Shown piece by piece: positions 23,501 to 35,725 of a stretch of 64,000 bases of DNA. Position 1 is the stretch's first letter. Each line of letters starts with the position of its first letter. The notes beneath the pieces were generated by a model. It saw only the letters and a list, made by a program, of their open reading frames with translations. It searched no databases and had not been told where the DNA came from. The stretch is from Echinococcus granulosus (lineage: Eukaryota > Platyhelminthes > Cestoda > Cyclophyllidea > Taeniidae), in contig NW_020170383.1 of the NCBI RefSeq assembly GCF_000524195.1, positions 896,489 to 960,488 of the forward strand, written 5' to 3'. The translations under genes and the position numbers were made by a program.

Positions 23501-26500
23501 TAGTCAGGTGACCGTTCATTCTTAATGAAGAGGAAGCTGATTTCAAAAAGCTGTTCCATATAGCTTTTTAGTGCTACTCACCAGAGCTGAGTAAGGGAAG
23601 TGGTGGTATTACAGATTGTACTAAGCTTTTAGTTAATTAAGATTTTTAAATAGAAGTTCTGCTTTAATTTTGTGAATATTTTGACAGGAGTCAAGATCAG
23701 TGGCCTGCACAAAATTTACCCCCACCTCATCGAAATTACCATTTTTCATCTTTAGAAGACTTAATCCTGCCTTTTAAAGGCTTTGCGAAGACTGAGTTAT
23801 TTTAACTTGTAAGTTTTATCAGACAAAAACTTTCGATGTGCTGCGAAACCCAATCAAGTACTTTCTTTATAAGTGTTAAAGTCAATCCTCATGCATGGGA
23901 CTGTGGTCACTGGATCACACAGTCGATGAGTAAGTCAAATGATCTTTTAGCTCCACTAAAAGTAATAACGCGGAAAACAAGTTTACTTTGACTGATTAAT
24001 TCGCTAAGTTTGTAAGGAACAAATAGATAATACTTGGTGCCTCCTATTATACTGTAGAAGTGTTTGCTTGGTTTAAATAGCAACATTTAAATGAATTTTT
24101 AGTGAATTTGAATGGTTGATGCATTGGAGTATACAATTAGGAATAATGTAAGTACTGAGGGTAGTTTCAGACTGAATGACAAAGGGATTGACAGATCTCG
24201 TTGATCCTCAGTGCACCAGACGCCAATGAGGTTAGGCCTGTTCTGCACACAGTGTCCACGTCCATTAGAGTCTCCACACCTTCCAATCTCCTTCCATTGG
24301 TCCGCCTGACGGGCGTTCTTCTCCTCTTGAGCCGTCAATCACCCTAGTAAAAGAAAATCAGTTTGGATAAAGGCTAAAAGTTTAATTTTGTGTTTATTCG
24401 GTACCTTGAGGATTATACCCTCAACATAATGTAAAGGTAGGTTAATTTTTACTTCCACTTTAAGATCTTACGAGTTTTTACTATAATGTGCTAAAAATAC
24501 ACAACACTTCTGGTTCAACTGTCCTTGTAATTATCATCAGAGGGTCAACGTTTTCGAGGAAAAGCAAATGATATGCTTGCATAATCAACTGGTATCACGC
24601 CAACTTATCCCTTATTCTCAATTCCAAAGTCATTAATTTTCTTATTATGTGTACTTAAGGAAGAAAGCCAACACATTTATGTACTTTGGAATGAAGGGCC
24701 TTGCGTGGTCAAAAGTTGCACCTATTTGAACGCCTTCTCATCCACCAAAAATCACTGAAACAGCTGCGTCGGACTGGGTTGGCGCCCAAATTCATGACTT
24801 AGCTAGTTCTACTTGTTAAGAGGATCAATCTGTGTTTTTCTATTTTGCAAAACGTCTGGTTTCGAAAGTCTGAAAGTTACTTCGTCTTGAGCGAAATTAG
24901 GCATGGTTTCATTCGGTCCCTCAACTGAACATAATCTTAATTCGCATTGCTTGATCCCCATACTTATAGACTGATTATTGGGAAAAACTGCCATGTCCAT
25001 TCTGATGAGAAATTTGTTTACACATATTCCTCATTTGTTCCATTAGAGTGAGCATGATAAACGCACATGCTTTTTCTTAATTTTCATAAGGCAGGCACAA
25101 TAAGTGCTGTCCAAACCACTGGTGTGATTCGATGGCACAATATTTGGTAATAAGGCAACTAACATTTACCTTATTGAAATAAATAGTAGGATGGAATGCA
25201 AGAAAAATGTTTTGTCTCAGTGATTTTTTGTTTAATTACCACAAAATTCATCAAAATCTTTAACGAGGTGGTTAGCTACAACTTAAGCCACTTAAGCCTT
25301 TGGCTAAAAGTTGTTAATGCAGTCTCCGATTTATCCTATTCTAAGTTTTTTTAAAATAGAGACAGCATCTCCGACACACAACCATTTTTTGCTACCCCGC
25401 CTATGGAGCTATGCTTTATCAGATCTTGCTCCAATGCAAGCTTAACACTAAATTGGAAAGAACATTTTCAAATGAGACTCTCTTTGAAATCAATCCCGCG
25501 TTCCGAAAACATTGCCGTTTAAGCCTGAAAAAATCGCGCAAGCTCAAGGAATTTCAAGCATAAATTCCAAAAACCATCATAAAAAATGCCAGACTCATTT
25601 TTGGAAGCATGAGTTGTCCAGTTTAAAGTGGGATTAAAATAGTGCATAAATAAATAAGTCCATGTTCCACGGTGCATGCAAGCAAGCGCATTTTACTAGT
25701 TGTTGAGAGCAGCTGTTGCAAAGCATTGCGCTGAGCGGCACCGAAAAGCGCACAACCTTCTTGGTCGCCTTATGCCACCGATGTCATGATCGGGGGACGC
25801 AAAAGGGCATTTTGCCCATTTCGAAGGCATAAACATGCTCATGTATGGGCCAACACCTTTGCGAAATTTGCAGTGGCTGGAGATGGCATATTGCAAATTC
25901 GCGAATCGCACATTTTTCTATTTATTTAATTTATGTAATCTCCCTCAAAATGCGCATTTTATTTGCATATATGTATACGTCTAAGACTATTCCTAGTCTT
26001 TGCTTTTCAAATTAGTCAGCAACGTAAATGACCAAAATAGGGCAGTTTATGTGACTACGAAATCAGCCTCTAGGAGACGTTTGTTTGCTCTACACATGAA
26101 CTTGACATCAGCATAATTTTCCTCTTCATGTAAAAATAACTGCAAATTTTACGCCATACCTCTAAGGAAAAGATGTTAATAAAATGTTTCCTCGTACGGC
26201 TGTAGTCGCTTGAGTTACGAGGAGAATTGAAAAAATGTAATAGCATGGAATCCCTCTAAGAAGGAGTACGCATATTGCGACTGATTTTACTAGAACTGCT
26301 GCCAGCAAGGAAGTGCAGCGTCAGAAGTGGTAGCAAACGGATACGATGCTTTGGTGTCATGCATCAATTCGCTACGGTGTTCATTGTTAGAGTTTTCGCA
26401 TTATAAATTCGTACATCCTTGAACGGATCACATATCCGCTTTCTACGCATAGACGTGAGACGATTATGAAGTGGATAGGATTATTCTTTTAATCATTGCA

Positions 26501-29500
26501 TTTGACCAAGAGCATTGAAAGGTCTTCATATTTGAGGCCGAAAACATAGACGTTGGTTGTGATTCATGGCTTGAAATTATCACATAAGTTAGGAGGCTTC
26601 TTTTGGAAGTTATAAAAATCGTTATGTTAATTTCTAAAAAGGTATTTAGTACTCACACTTCACTTTTTTGTCGTATACTTACAGCATCATTCAATTTAGA
26701 CGCTGATCCGATGAGGATACAAAACAATTTGTCGTACTTCACAGCCAATGAACAGGTATATGTTTGTCTCCTGAATGATAATTTTGAGCATAGCATCAGT
26801 GGTTAACTCTCATTTTATTAATAATCGTGACACCCTCCAATTGAGCCATCATGCGAATTTGATGGTCTGGTAAACATCACAGATTTGGCCACGCTAATTG
26901 CTTTTTTAAAGCATCATTTTTTGACTGCTCTTATCCTCATACACTCAGTAGAAGGGCTTATTTTTATCTTCCTACAAGTAGGGCTATCTTCGTGAAACTT
27001 CCGGTTAAGCAGTAATTATCCTACGAGATCGGACAAAGGGTTCCTATGTAAGAAGATTATCCTTTCAATGTTACATTTTTGCTAAAGCACGTATTATCAA
27101 CAAAGTCTGCTTCTCATTTGTCCTATTTACTGCACTTTATTGTCGGTATTAATGGTAACATTGTTTTTTTGTTCTATGTTTTTTAAACGCAATGGGAGCA
27201 TCGCCTATGGTCGGTATATCCACTGCGCTTTCGAGGTTTGGTGTCAGCGCTCTCCACTGGCGCATGGCGCTAGCATACTTTCTTTCCCTAATTTTTGTTA
27301 CAATTTCTTAGTACTTTCGTGGTATCAGGGGACGACGCCTTTTTCAACGTTTGAGCAGAAATGTGTGCGTTTGTTAGTTCCACCTCTTTAGTCTCAGTAA
27401 CTTTACATCAGAGCATTATTAGTTGGTCAAAGAGATAATTTTGATGCAATTAACTTATCCACTGATGAAAGACAATCTTCAAAGATTCTCACTTTGCTTC
27501 AAAAAAATAAACACCCGAGACACAATCGTTTCGCATTCAAAAAATGTCTGTGTGGACAATGAAGATGAATACCATTTTAGAAAGAAATGAGGCTCGTGTA
27601 CGCCGGCAGTGTAGTAAAAATGAAATTGCTGAGTATTTGAAAATTTCATTAGTCAGATGTCTATTACCCTTTGTAGGGAATTTTTTACCTTCCGATAAGA
27701 ATTTGTCTTGAGCGATAAAGCTGGAACTTGCACTGGGTGAGCTGACGCATTTTATATGGGCATTAGGCCGCCACATTGGTGAACTGAAATAGTGAGAGCC
27801 TTAAATGTTCAAATAAGATAAATGATTCTTACTTATAGCACGTCGAATGCTGTCGTTTTCTGAGTCAAACACTTTAGATGATGACTCTCACAACCCTAAA
27901 CCGTCTTAATTTCGCAGGCTTAAGCGTTATAGACACCACTGGAAGAGGTAATTCCTGCAATCGAGGTTTTCTAAGTGAAGTTGTCTCCCACAAAACTCAC
28001 AATAACGGCCATTATCTTTGAGTTGCCTTAACTCTGTATCAGCTCTGTGCTTGTAAACCTTAAGTTTTCCAGTCAAACTTGACGTGTGACTGACAACTTA
28101 AAAATTGCATGTTATTTGCGACTGATTAAGGGTGCGCTGATAATTACTACACACTAAACGAAGCATTTATCACTATTATACCTCTTTAAATGTTTCTTGA
28201 AAGTTGAAGCGTATTTTCAAGTGTTTTTTGTTTACCTAGATTTCAGAGATTTTCCTTCTCTTTAATTGTGGTACACTTTTGAAGAAAGTAGAAATAAAGA
28301 GGCGTTACAGGAAAAGTCAATGTTTAATGAGGGACCTCACCTGCTTTTTCTTGCTACTTTTGTCTACTCATGTCACTTTTCATATCCAGCTTTTCGAAAA
28401 TCCATCATCATTGTAAAAGTGCAAAGCAAGAAGGTGCCTCCGGCGAGATATGCATCTGTGAACTCCTTCCACATTTTCCCTCCAATAAAGGCTTTTTAAG
28501 TATGCCAAAATCAGCAAGTAGTTTGAAGAACAAGCGTTTTTTGTGAACGGAAGTTTGACCCTTGCAGCGTTTGGCAGGTTAATGTTGCTGATAGAGGGTT
28601 GGTCAGATGCAAGAGCGCTGGTGCATCAGTTTTCGAATCCTATGAGCAAAATACTTCCCCTCAAAAAAGTAAAAATCTTCTTGATACGGCTTGGATGAAC
28701 CTTAAAGGATCCCCTTCTTCCGTTTAGCTCACTTCACAACCTAAAATATTCCCGCAAAAAAATAATGAGCCGTTTATTCTATCAAATAACTAATAGGGGT
28801 TTAATTCATCACATTCGAGAAATTTTTCTGCATTCCTTGAGCTGCAGACTCAATAAGTGTAACATTGGTTGGCAAATGTTGTATTTTAAAAACTAACAAG
28901 TTAATTTAATTGCTAGCAGCTTCGACTTTATCAATCACCAAAACAATCGGAGTTACAAAGACCAAGTGAGGTATAATTAAAGTATTTAAACACCACGTTT
29001 TGCAACTCAACCCATATTTTACCCTAAAAAAAGAATGCATTTTGGAGTTATTATGAAGCATGTAATTCACAAACATCCGCAAAATAGGTCGATCCATGAT
29101 CACTGCCGCAAAAATGCTGTCAGGTGGCCTTGTGGTGCAATTTGTTCACAAAAATGAGATGATGAGAGCTACCTCAGTTCCATTCCATATCTCTTGACCT
29201 ACTTCATTTGTCGAAACCTTCCATGGAATAAGTAAGGCATGAATCGACGAAAACGATTTAAGAGGAAATGCATTTACACAATGTTACGCATTTCCACCAC
29301 TTCGATAAAATCTATTTACAGCGTGAAAAGCTTAACCTGCAACTGAGCTTGAGAAATGTGGGTTACACTTGTCTTTACATCATGCCATCTTCCGCCTACT
29401 GAAGTAATTTACCTTTGGAATGGAGACTGCATAAATGCTCATAAAGCTGTTTAGGAATCTAAGGCAAAGAGTGCTTTTCGCAGGTAGAGTTTGACGTCAA

Positions 29501-30940
29501 AAACCAGTGTGACATCGTGCGCTACGGCCAATAACTGCGTCCAACAGCTTTTTAGCAGCAGACCTAAGAGTATCGAATGCATCATCCCAACTTAAAAATA
29601 ACAAAATAAATAGGGTTGTGGCGAACAATTCAGAATAGGAAGAATAGTTAATCAGTGAAAAATAAGGTGAATACACTGTTAAGCGCATGGGAAGATAGCA
29701 TACCTGCCAAACATGAATTTCCGCGAAGTACATTGAGCATTTTCGTCCCTTAAAAAATGAGTTTTAGTTGTCACATAAATGTACCCGTATATGGATATAT
29801 TGTTATTAAATATATTGCAAGCTAAACATTGGCTTTAGAAGAGAACCCGCGGCCTAGTGCATGCTGGAAATGGGGAATTGGCTTAACTTCGTACTATGCA
29901 GAAATCAGGTGCTCTTTATTAACAATCGCTTGGAATAGGGTCAGCAAAATTTATAGCAAGCATCTGTACTTAACAACTGAAGTAACAGTAAGGCATTACT
30001 CGGAGATTGCTCTCCCGTAAAAATAAGGAATTACGGTGACAACCTACGGAAATATCAACCCGTCAGCGACTCTTTAAACTGCGGTTGGAGTAATTATTTA
30101 AACATTTCGGTAACTTGTTCTTGACAAAAGCTAACAAAACCGATAAATTTCTACATCAGTACCAAATTCTGGCGCACATCAGCTACGAAATCAGAATCCC
30201 TCCCAGCCGCGGTTTTAATCGAAGCGATTTGGGTACATCAATTAGAACGTACAGGTTCGACCATTCACGTTTGAAGTTGAAAAAATCTAATAGAACTTTT
30301 CTTACTTCTAGCGATTTACGCGTCTACTATAGGAGCTTACACAGCGCCCTGGCTGTACCCTAGGAGCAGCGACACGGCAAGGTAGTTGTTGATAAACACG
30401 CACTGCTAATACCTAGGGGAGCTATTAACATGGCCCAAAGGCTATGCCAGAGAAAGTAAACAAAATTTAGGGGGTTAAAGTTCCCACGTAGTTAGACCCA
30501 CAGTGAGATCAAACTCTTCCTTTGAGTGGCGTTCTTGGCACTACCCTGGGTCAACCTCCGGCATCAGCCAGCACAACGAGGTCAGTGCTTAAAAAAAATC
30601 ATCCGTAAATGGAGAACACCAATCATTCTACGTTCTAGTGTGTGGTAAGACATTAAATTCCAAAGTCATTGATGCAACTTGACGATTCTGCTGCACTTTC
30701 AATCTCGCCCTATCGTTAAAATGCATAGGGAAAGGCAATACAGTGACCTCATACTGCTCAAGACGGAATGATACTCTACAATGAAGGCACACTGTAGGCC
30801 AACCACTAGTCATCGGGAAAATGGAACGAAATTCCAGCCATATAATAAAATACAAGGCTTGAAGTAGCTCCAAGAAGTTAGTGTTCCGCATCTGTTCCTC
30901 CTTGCCACTTTGCTCTCAAATCAGCGCTGCCCAGACGTCT
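20503..30940. other. Gene-free stretch of about 10 kb
   Basis: Mostly AT-rich DNA without any gene I can support. It holds the long hairpin at 21771-21856. A few open frames (24099-24338 minus, 30115-30363 plus, 30628-30891 minus) have a protein-like composition, but I could not join them to other exons or match them to a family. Confidence 0.45.
21771..21856. repeat. Long imperfect inverted repeat (hairpin)
   Basis: The left arm starts AGCAGGCCTT and contains AGCTCC and CCAATGAGT. The right arm contains ACTCATTGG, then AGCT, and ends AAGGCCTGCT. The arms (about 38 and 32 bases) pair over most of their length around a loop of about 16 bases. A small GC-rich palindrome (CTGCTGCAGGCAG) follows directly. 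The shape suits a hairpin RNA precursor or a small terminal-inverted-repeat element. Confidence 0.6.
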
Positions 30941-31145
30941 ATGTAATACGATAGTAGTTTATCCCTCGGTTCTGGTGAGGCGCCACTTTTTGTACTTCGA
31001 ACTAGCCCCCTTGTACCTCACTGGGTGGGCTGGCCTTTTGGGCCATGCCAATAGCCCAGACACCTTCTCCGTGTTGAATATATATATATATATTCTGCCC
31101 TAGTATTGTGTCTTCTTTCGTCTTCAGGGAGTCCCGGGACGCTAA
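30941..31145 (+). repeat. Dispersed repeat, copy C
   Basis: Same orientation as copies A and B. Contains ATGTAATACG, CCTCGGTTCTGGTGAGG, TTGTACCTCACTGGGTGGG, GGGCCATGCCAATAGCCC, TATTCTGCCCTAGTATTG and TGTCTTCTTTCGTCTTCAGG, ending in CCCGGGACGCTAA. A (TA)n run at about 31079-31092 sits in the variable middle. This copy has both the 5' and 3' blocks and is the best near-full-length example. Confidence 0.75.
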
Positions 31146-32184
31146 ATCTACCTATCTGTCCAGGTTCCACTCAGCTGGTATGAACGTGGAGATGACGCTT
31201 GTTTACACGATTAACGCCTTTACATTGACAGCTCCATAATGGATTCTACCGAAGCGTCTAAATTTTATGCCGCTTCAGTTGTCATTAGCCCTCCTTGAGA
31301 AACGATGTTAAGGTAATCGCCTCAGTTGTAATTTTTAACGCCTATGTGAGATTTTACGGCAGACCTCACATTCTGTGATACTAAAGCTAGATGTTCAGCC
31401 ATGGAAGCTGGAGTAATGTTTTTTTTATCAGCTTCGCTGACTGCTGCCACCCGAAGTCATAGTGATGAAGAAGGTACTGGTGTAATACTTATGTTGCTTA
31501 AATGTGCCTTTCAGGGAGGAGGCGAGCAGAAAATTCGAACCTTGTACCTGGATCGCCCTCTCCCTTACCTAGTGACTGCGGCTCCCCTCCTTCTTGAATA
31601 TTGTATTTTCCCCATACATCTTGTCGTCTTTAATAAAGATGTCCAAAGCAAACCAACCGGGCTTGTCTAGGAACGCTAGGAATTGGGAAGCGGAGACCGA
31701 GGAGCCTCGCTCCACACTGGCGTAATTAAATGCCATAGAATCAGCCACCAGACAGCCACTCGTGGATTTGAGATATGATTATACCTGCAAATTAAAATAT
31801 TCAAAAAATAGGCGTGAAAATAGTGGTATTAGGGAAGGATGTTTATAAAAACACAGAAACTATTACCCTTAAAATGTGCAGCAAACCATTCTCAGATTCA
31901 CTGAAACTACTTTGAAATTTGTGCCAAAGATAGTGGAATCGTCTTCAATGGAACAAACTGCTTCATTTTCCCATAATAATATTATTGACTTTCAGAATGT
32001 AAATCTGTCCATTAGCCAATCACTATTAAACTTTCTGCGTGGTTGCGTAAGCCTATGCTTGTCCAGAATGGCCGCTTTTCCTCAAACTTGTTTTTAGGTT
32101 CAGGGACTTTTATCGGATTTTAATGTTCTCTAATCCCACATATTATTTTAGCTGGCACAGTGATTTGCAACTATGCTTTAGATC
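31146..32184. other. Gene-free stretch upstream of SDHAF2
   Basis: Holds a tRNA-like segment on the minus strand at about 31512-31596 and otherwise nothing coding. Acceptor-like sequences just before the SDHAF2 start (TATTATTTTAG and ATGCTTTAG) suggest a 5' UTR splice or a trans-splice site. Confidence 0.4.
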
Positions 32185-32900
32185 ATGGTGCTGTCTTTTA
32201 ATCGTTTGACTGTCTACCTTCGTGGGTCAGCTTCACGCGTTGTACCTTTATTTACACGTCATCGCCGGATATTCACCGTACCAATTCGCTCGGGTGAATC
32301 TGTTGCGACAATGAGGAGTCGTCTCCTATACGAGAGTCGCAAAAGAGGCAACTTAGAAAACGGGATTATACTTGCGTAAGTCCAACATTAGTAGCAAGCC
32401 ACCTTCCAGGTTTGACAGTGTGACAACTTTTGCAGTTTTCGGTTTCCCAATCTATGTACGTGTGCATTACAGTCTTGGGCGTCCGTCTGATTTCACACAG
32501 ATTCTCCAATACGATTCTAGACCCGATACATTAACTCAGCTATCCGGATAAACACGTTGCCACTCCCTTATCGCAGGTTTCTTCCCTTTAGATCATTCGC
32601 TGATAAACATCTCGGCAAGATGACTGAAGAACAGCTCAAGGCTTATGACCACCTGATAAACACACCCGAATGCGACTGGGATATCTTCTACTGGGTTGTC
32701 GGTAAGAATAACGCCTAGCACCCTATCACGGACGTTCGTTCTACCCATACTGGATGGTGCGTTTGCACTAATTTTTAGGTGAGAAAGAGGCTCCCAGTGA
32801 ATACAGAAGTGACGTGCTGGAGATGTTGCAGAGACATGCCAAAAACTACGGCCGTAATTTGCGGAACCAGCAGCCCAATATTCACCCCCACACTGTGTAG
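32185..32900 (+). CDS. SDHAF2: Succinate dehydrogenase assembly factor 2, mitochondrial (SDH5)
   Basis: Needed for covalent attachment of FAD to the SDHA flavoprotein of mitochondrial complex II. Exons 32185-32375, 32592-32701, 32779-32900; phases 2 and 1, all GT-AG; 140 residues (human 166). Residues 1-31 are rich in Arg and hydroxylated residues with no acids, as in a mitochondrial presequence. The family core follows: [19 protein letters not shown] across the first exon end, then [31 protein letters not shown] and a helical tail. Only the far C-terminus is shorter and diverged from vertebrates. The start is the first ATG, four bases after an acceptor-like CTTTAG, so 5' cis- or trans-splicing is likely. 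Its stop codon lies 80 bases from the stop of PRKRIP1 on the other strand. Confidence 0.95.
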
Positions 32901-32944
32901 CTTTGCCAAAACCGTGGCCCCATGAAAATCTGGGTTGTCCTATC

Positions 32945-32952
32945 AATTAATT
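32945..32952. terminator. Palindromic AATTAATT, candidate two-way poly(A) element
   Basis: No AATAAA lies between the converging SDHAF2 and PRKRIP1 stop codons. The only A/T hexamer near both is AATTAA, present on both strands because the site is palindromic. It is 44 bases past the SDHAF2 stop and 28 bases past the PRKRIP1 stop. The role is inferred. Confidence 0.25.
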
Positions 32953-32980
32953 ACAGCATTATATACAACATTCACAGAAG

Positions 32981-33908
32981 TTATTCTGACTTTGAGTCTT
33001 CACCCTCGTCGATGGCACTGTCCGATTTTGCCTTGGCCAATTTGCTTTCAGTGCACTCGATTTCCTGATCGCTGCAGTCATCATCAGTGGTTCTGGGATC
33101 GGTACCGTCTAACGTACCCATAAGTCAGTATTAATCTCACCTTTGCGTTTGCGCTTCCGCGCCTCTTTACGCCTTTGCCTTTTGGCTCGCTTTTTCGCCC
33201 TTTTCTCTTCGATAGCACGATTCTTTGCTTCGTGCTCTGCAATATAGGCGTCAGCCTTAGCTTTCTATGGCTGAAGTAGTTAACTACGCTGCACAACAAA
33301 CCTCTTTGGCCTGTTGTTCTATAAACTCCAGACGGGCGTACTCTCTTCGACGTATCCCACGATAAATGTGGAAGTCCCCACTTCCAACGCCAGCGGCTGA
33401 GCCTAGGAATACATTACTAGGATGAGAAATGTTACATCACGGAAGACAATGCAGCCTTAGCAAATGCCAGGTGTTAAGGACCGCATACCCCAAACATTCC
33501 TAACGAAGTCGGGAGGTGCCTTCGGTTCCTTCCTTCTGGAAGACTCCGGTATAACCACGGGAACGTCCTAGTCAACAGAAGGGGCTGCAACTGTCAGTAA
33601 AACTTAGGTGTGGTAGACGTCTTAGTGAAAGTGTACTGAGCATGTTTGCTTCGAAAACGATTATGTCGTTGACTGCACACCCAGTTTTGGGTAAGGGGGG
33701 GGGGGGAATCGTCCCGATGTGCAGTAGTTGGCTATTTTATTCGCTGACTAGTTACACAAAGCAGGAAATTTTCTGACAATAACGGCTGAGAACTAACCGG
33801 TCTTTCCATTAGCTTGTTTATTCTCATCCGCACTAGATCGTAAGTACCCATCTTGTATGGATTGACCGCGGGCACACCACTTTCCTCCGGATCCTCCGCA
33901 TCAGTCAT
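32981..33908 (-). CDS. PRKRIP1: PRKR-interacting protein 1 homolog
   Basis: Small, basic, nuclear coiled-coil protein. In vertebrates it binds double-stranded RNA, inhibits PKR and is found in late spliceosomes. Exons in transcript order: 33908-33798, 33567-33489, 33402-33302, 33264-33141, 33108-32981. All are GT-AG and in phase, 180 residues (human 184). Family landmarks in order: LMERP then DVPVVIPE, APPDFVRNVWGSAAGVGSG, DFHIYRGIRRREYARLEF, a long Lys/Arg/Glu-rich helix, and an acidic Asp/Glu/Ser tail as in the human protein. Introns 3 and 4 are only 37 and 32 bases long, and both contain in-frame stops if retained. Keeping intron 4 would replace the acidic tail with about 12 unrelated residues. 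Each exon has fewer than 45 codons, so the gene is easily missed. Confidence 0.95.
33695..33706 (+). repeat. Run of 12 G in PRKRIP1 intron 1
   Basis: A homopolymer of 12 G in the 230-base first intron of PRKRIP1, which is a run of C in the transcript. The exact length is likely to be polymorphic or misread. Confidence 0.7.
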
Positions 33909-34865
33909 TGTACCTACACGAGTTTAGGAATACGCGGCACCTGCTAAGTATTAGTGGTAGCCAAATAAAACAAACGACAACGGCTCTGATGCTGGCTGCT
34001 ATGCCACAAGTGAGTACTAAATAAATTGACCACCCGGATATTTTTGAGTTAAAGCTAACAACAAAAAAACTACTCGAGTCCAAGATGACAATTTAAGACT
34101 TAAAAACTTCCAGATTCACTAGTGGATAGACCATTAACAAGTAAATGCCTCATTTTCCTGGAAATTCGGGTACAGTTTAAAGTACTAGGTCCCATAATAG
34201 AATCTTATAAATATATTTTGATTTGTTGAGTATTTCACACACTGAATGCTGTGTTAAAACGTTTTTCATATGACAGTTTAGATAATGAATTGCCTACACG
34301 CATCAGTATTTTACCTTTTTTGTTGTTTTTTGTCTTGATTATCTGATTAGCAACATTACAACTCCTATGTCAAATTTTCAGATCCCTAAAACAATTCGTA
34401 TCAATTGTACTTTTTCTTTATTCCAGGATTGTGTCGTAAAAATAATGTCTTACTAATGGTTCTAAATTAGGAAAGTGGAAGTTACTTGTATAAATACCTA
34501 CCATTTTTGTAGCTCGTTACAGGATAATAACGTAATGCAACGGATCCGGTGTTCCTCACTTCCACCTCTAATCTAGTCCCTATTAACCGAGAAGATTGGG
34601 CAGTGAAGGAGGTCTTTATTCAAGAAATGAGATCAGGGTTTATAGTTTGTTAAAGTTCAAAGAGGATTGGGCTTCATTTCCTCCTCTCGGGTTGTTTGCG
34701 TCTTCTCAGCTACGCGGCTGGAGTAAGCTGACCTCTGTTCACCTAAAAGTACGTTCAAATAAACACGTGTTGTGGTAAATAATAACTAAAACATTAGTAA
34801 TTGCGAAATTTTGTGGGCTGTTCATTTAGCAACACCTTTTTGTAAAAAGTAATGCTTGAAATGTT
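33909..34865. other. Gene-free stretch upstream of PRKRIP1
   Basis: Should contain the PRKRIP1 promoter. I see no motif that fixes it. Otherwise AT-rich without recognisable coding sequence. Confidence 0.45.
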
Positions 34866-34970
34866 GCGCCCCGAGATTTTTCCGAAGACGAACGAAGGCC
34901 TAATGCCTGGACGGAATACATATTTCTGATGTAGTGAAGGGCTGGGGGCTACTGACATGGTCTGGACTCC
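34866..34970 (-). repeat. Dispersed repeat, copy D
   Basis: Opposite orientation to copies A-C. On the plus strand it reads GCGCCCCGAGATTTTTCCGA, then GACGAACGAAGGCCTAATGC, GGAATACATATT, GGGCTGGGGGCTACTGACAT and GGTCTGGA. Truncated at the 5' end of the element. Confidence 0.65.
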
Positions 34971-35412
34971 TTGCAGCCTCGTGGAAGTATAATTGCAGAG
35001 CCTTAAGTGCCCTCGAAACCAAATAATAAAAGCACTACAGATACCATTAAATCTGTGTACTTCCTCCGATAATTGGTGCATTTGAATTATTATTGGAGAC
35101 GTTATGATGCATGCAATTTTAGAAGTAATTACAGTGACAGTCTACAGATAGCATAGCTAAAGCGGGGGATGACTTTAGGAAACCGTAAAACATGGTAATC
35201 ATTAATCCAAATGAATACCATTCCGCTATATTTCATTCATGGGACGCGCGTCCTATTTACGCATCGGATGCCCATTGAAGCTCTTTTGGTTTATCTTTCC
35301 TCTTGTAACTAAACCCTGCAATTACGAAATTCTATCTTTTATCAAAGTCATTGTGATGTTCTACGGACCGTTTGGAGGGTTATGATAAATCTGTAGCGTT
35401 GCTCGCTTCCCC

Positions 35413-35434
35413 GTGTAAATGGAAAAATTTACAC
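35413..35434. repeat. Short perfect hairpin, 8-base arms
   Basis: GTGTAAAT, loop GGAAAA, then ATTTACAC. Intergenic, with no evident role. Confidence 0.5.
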
Positions 35435-35604
35435 CGTCCATTTTTCTAACAATTGTGGGAATCAAGCCACAGGATCCGAGATTGTGGGTGTCATCTCATG
35501 GAACTAAACAGTTCTCGTGGTCACATGTTCCAATGCTCATAGCCTTAGCCACCCCATTCGTAAGGACTATTTTGCAAAGTTCATAAAGAGGTCAAATTAT
35601 CAGT

Positions 35605-35725
35605 CTCGCCCCGAGACTTCCCTGAAGACGAAAGAAGACATAATACTCAAGTAGAATATACATATTTGACATACAGATGGCGGCACGGCCCGGAGGCCAT
35701 CCCGTCCGGTGAAGGCACAATGGCG
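35605..35725 (-). repeat. Dispersed repeat, copy E
   Basis: On the plus strand it starts CTCGCCCCGAGACTTCCCTG, followed by AAGACGAAAGAAGACATAAT, AGAATATACATATT, GGCACGGCCCGGAGGCCA and CCCGTCCGGTG. The CTTCAGGG/CTTTCGTCTTC block is nearly intact. Same strand as copies D and F. Confidence 0.7.

Noticed and set aside
30628..30891. 87-codon minus-strand frame with protein-like composition
   Set aside because: The second half reads plausibly, but there is no family match, no linked exons and no clear start. It is kept only as part of the intergenic note.
31512..31596. Functional tRNA gene
   Set aside because: Box B-like sequence and a closing stem exist, but the T-stem, anticodon arm and acceptor geometry are wrong.
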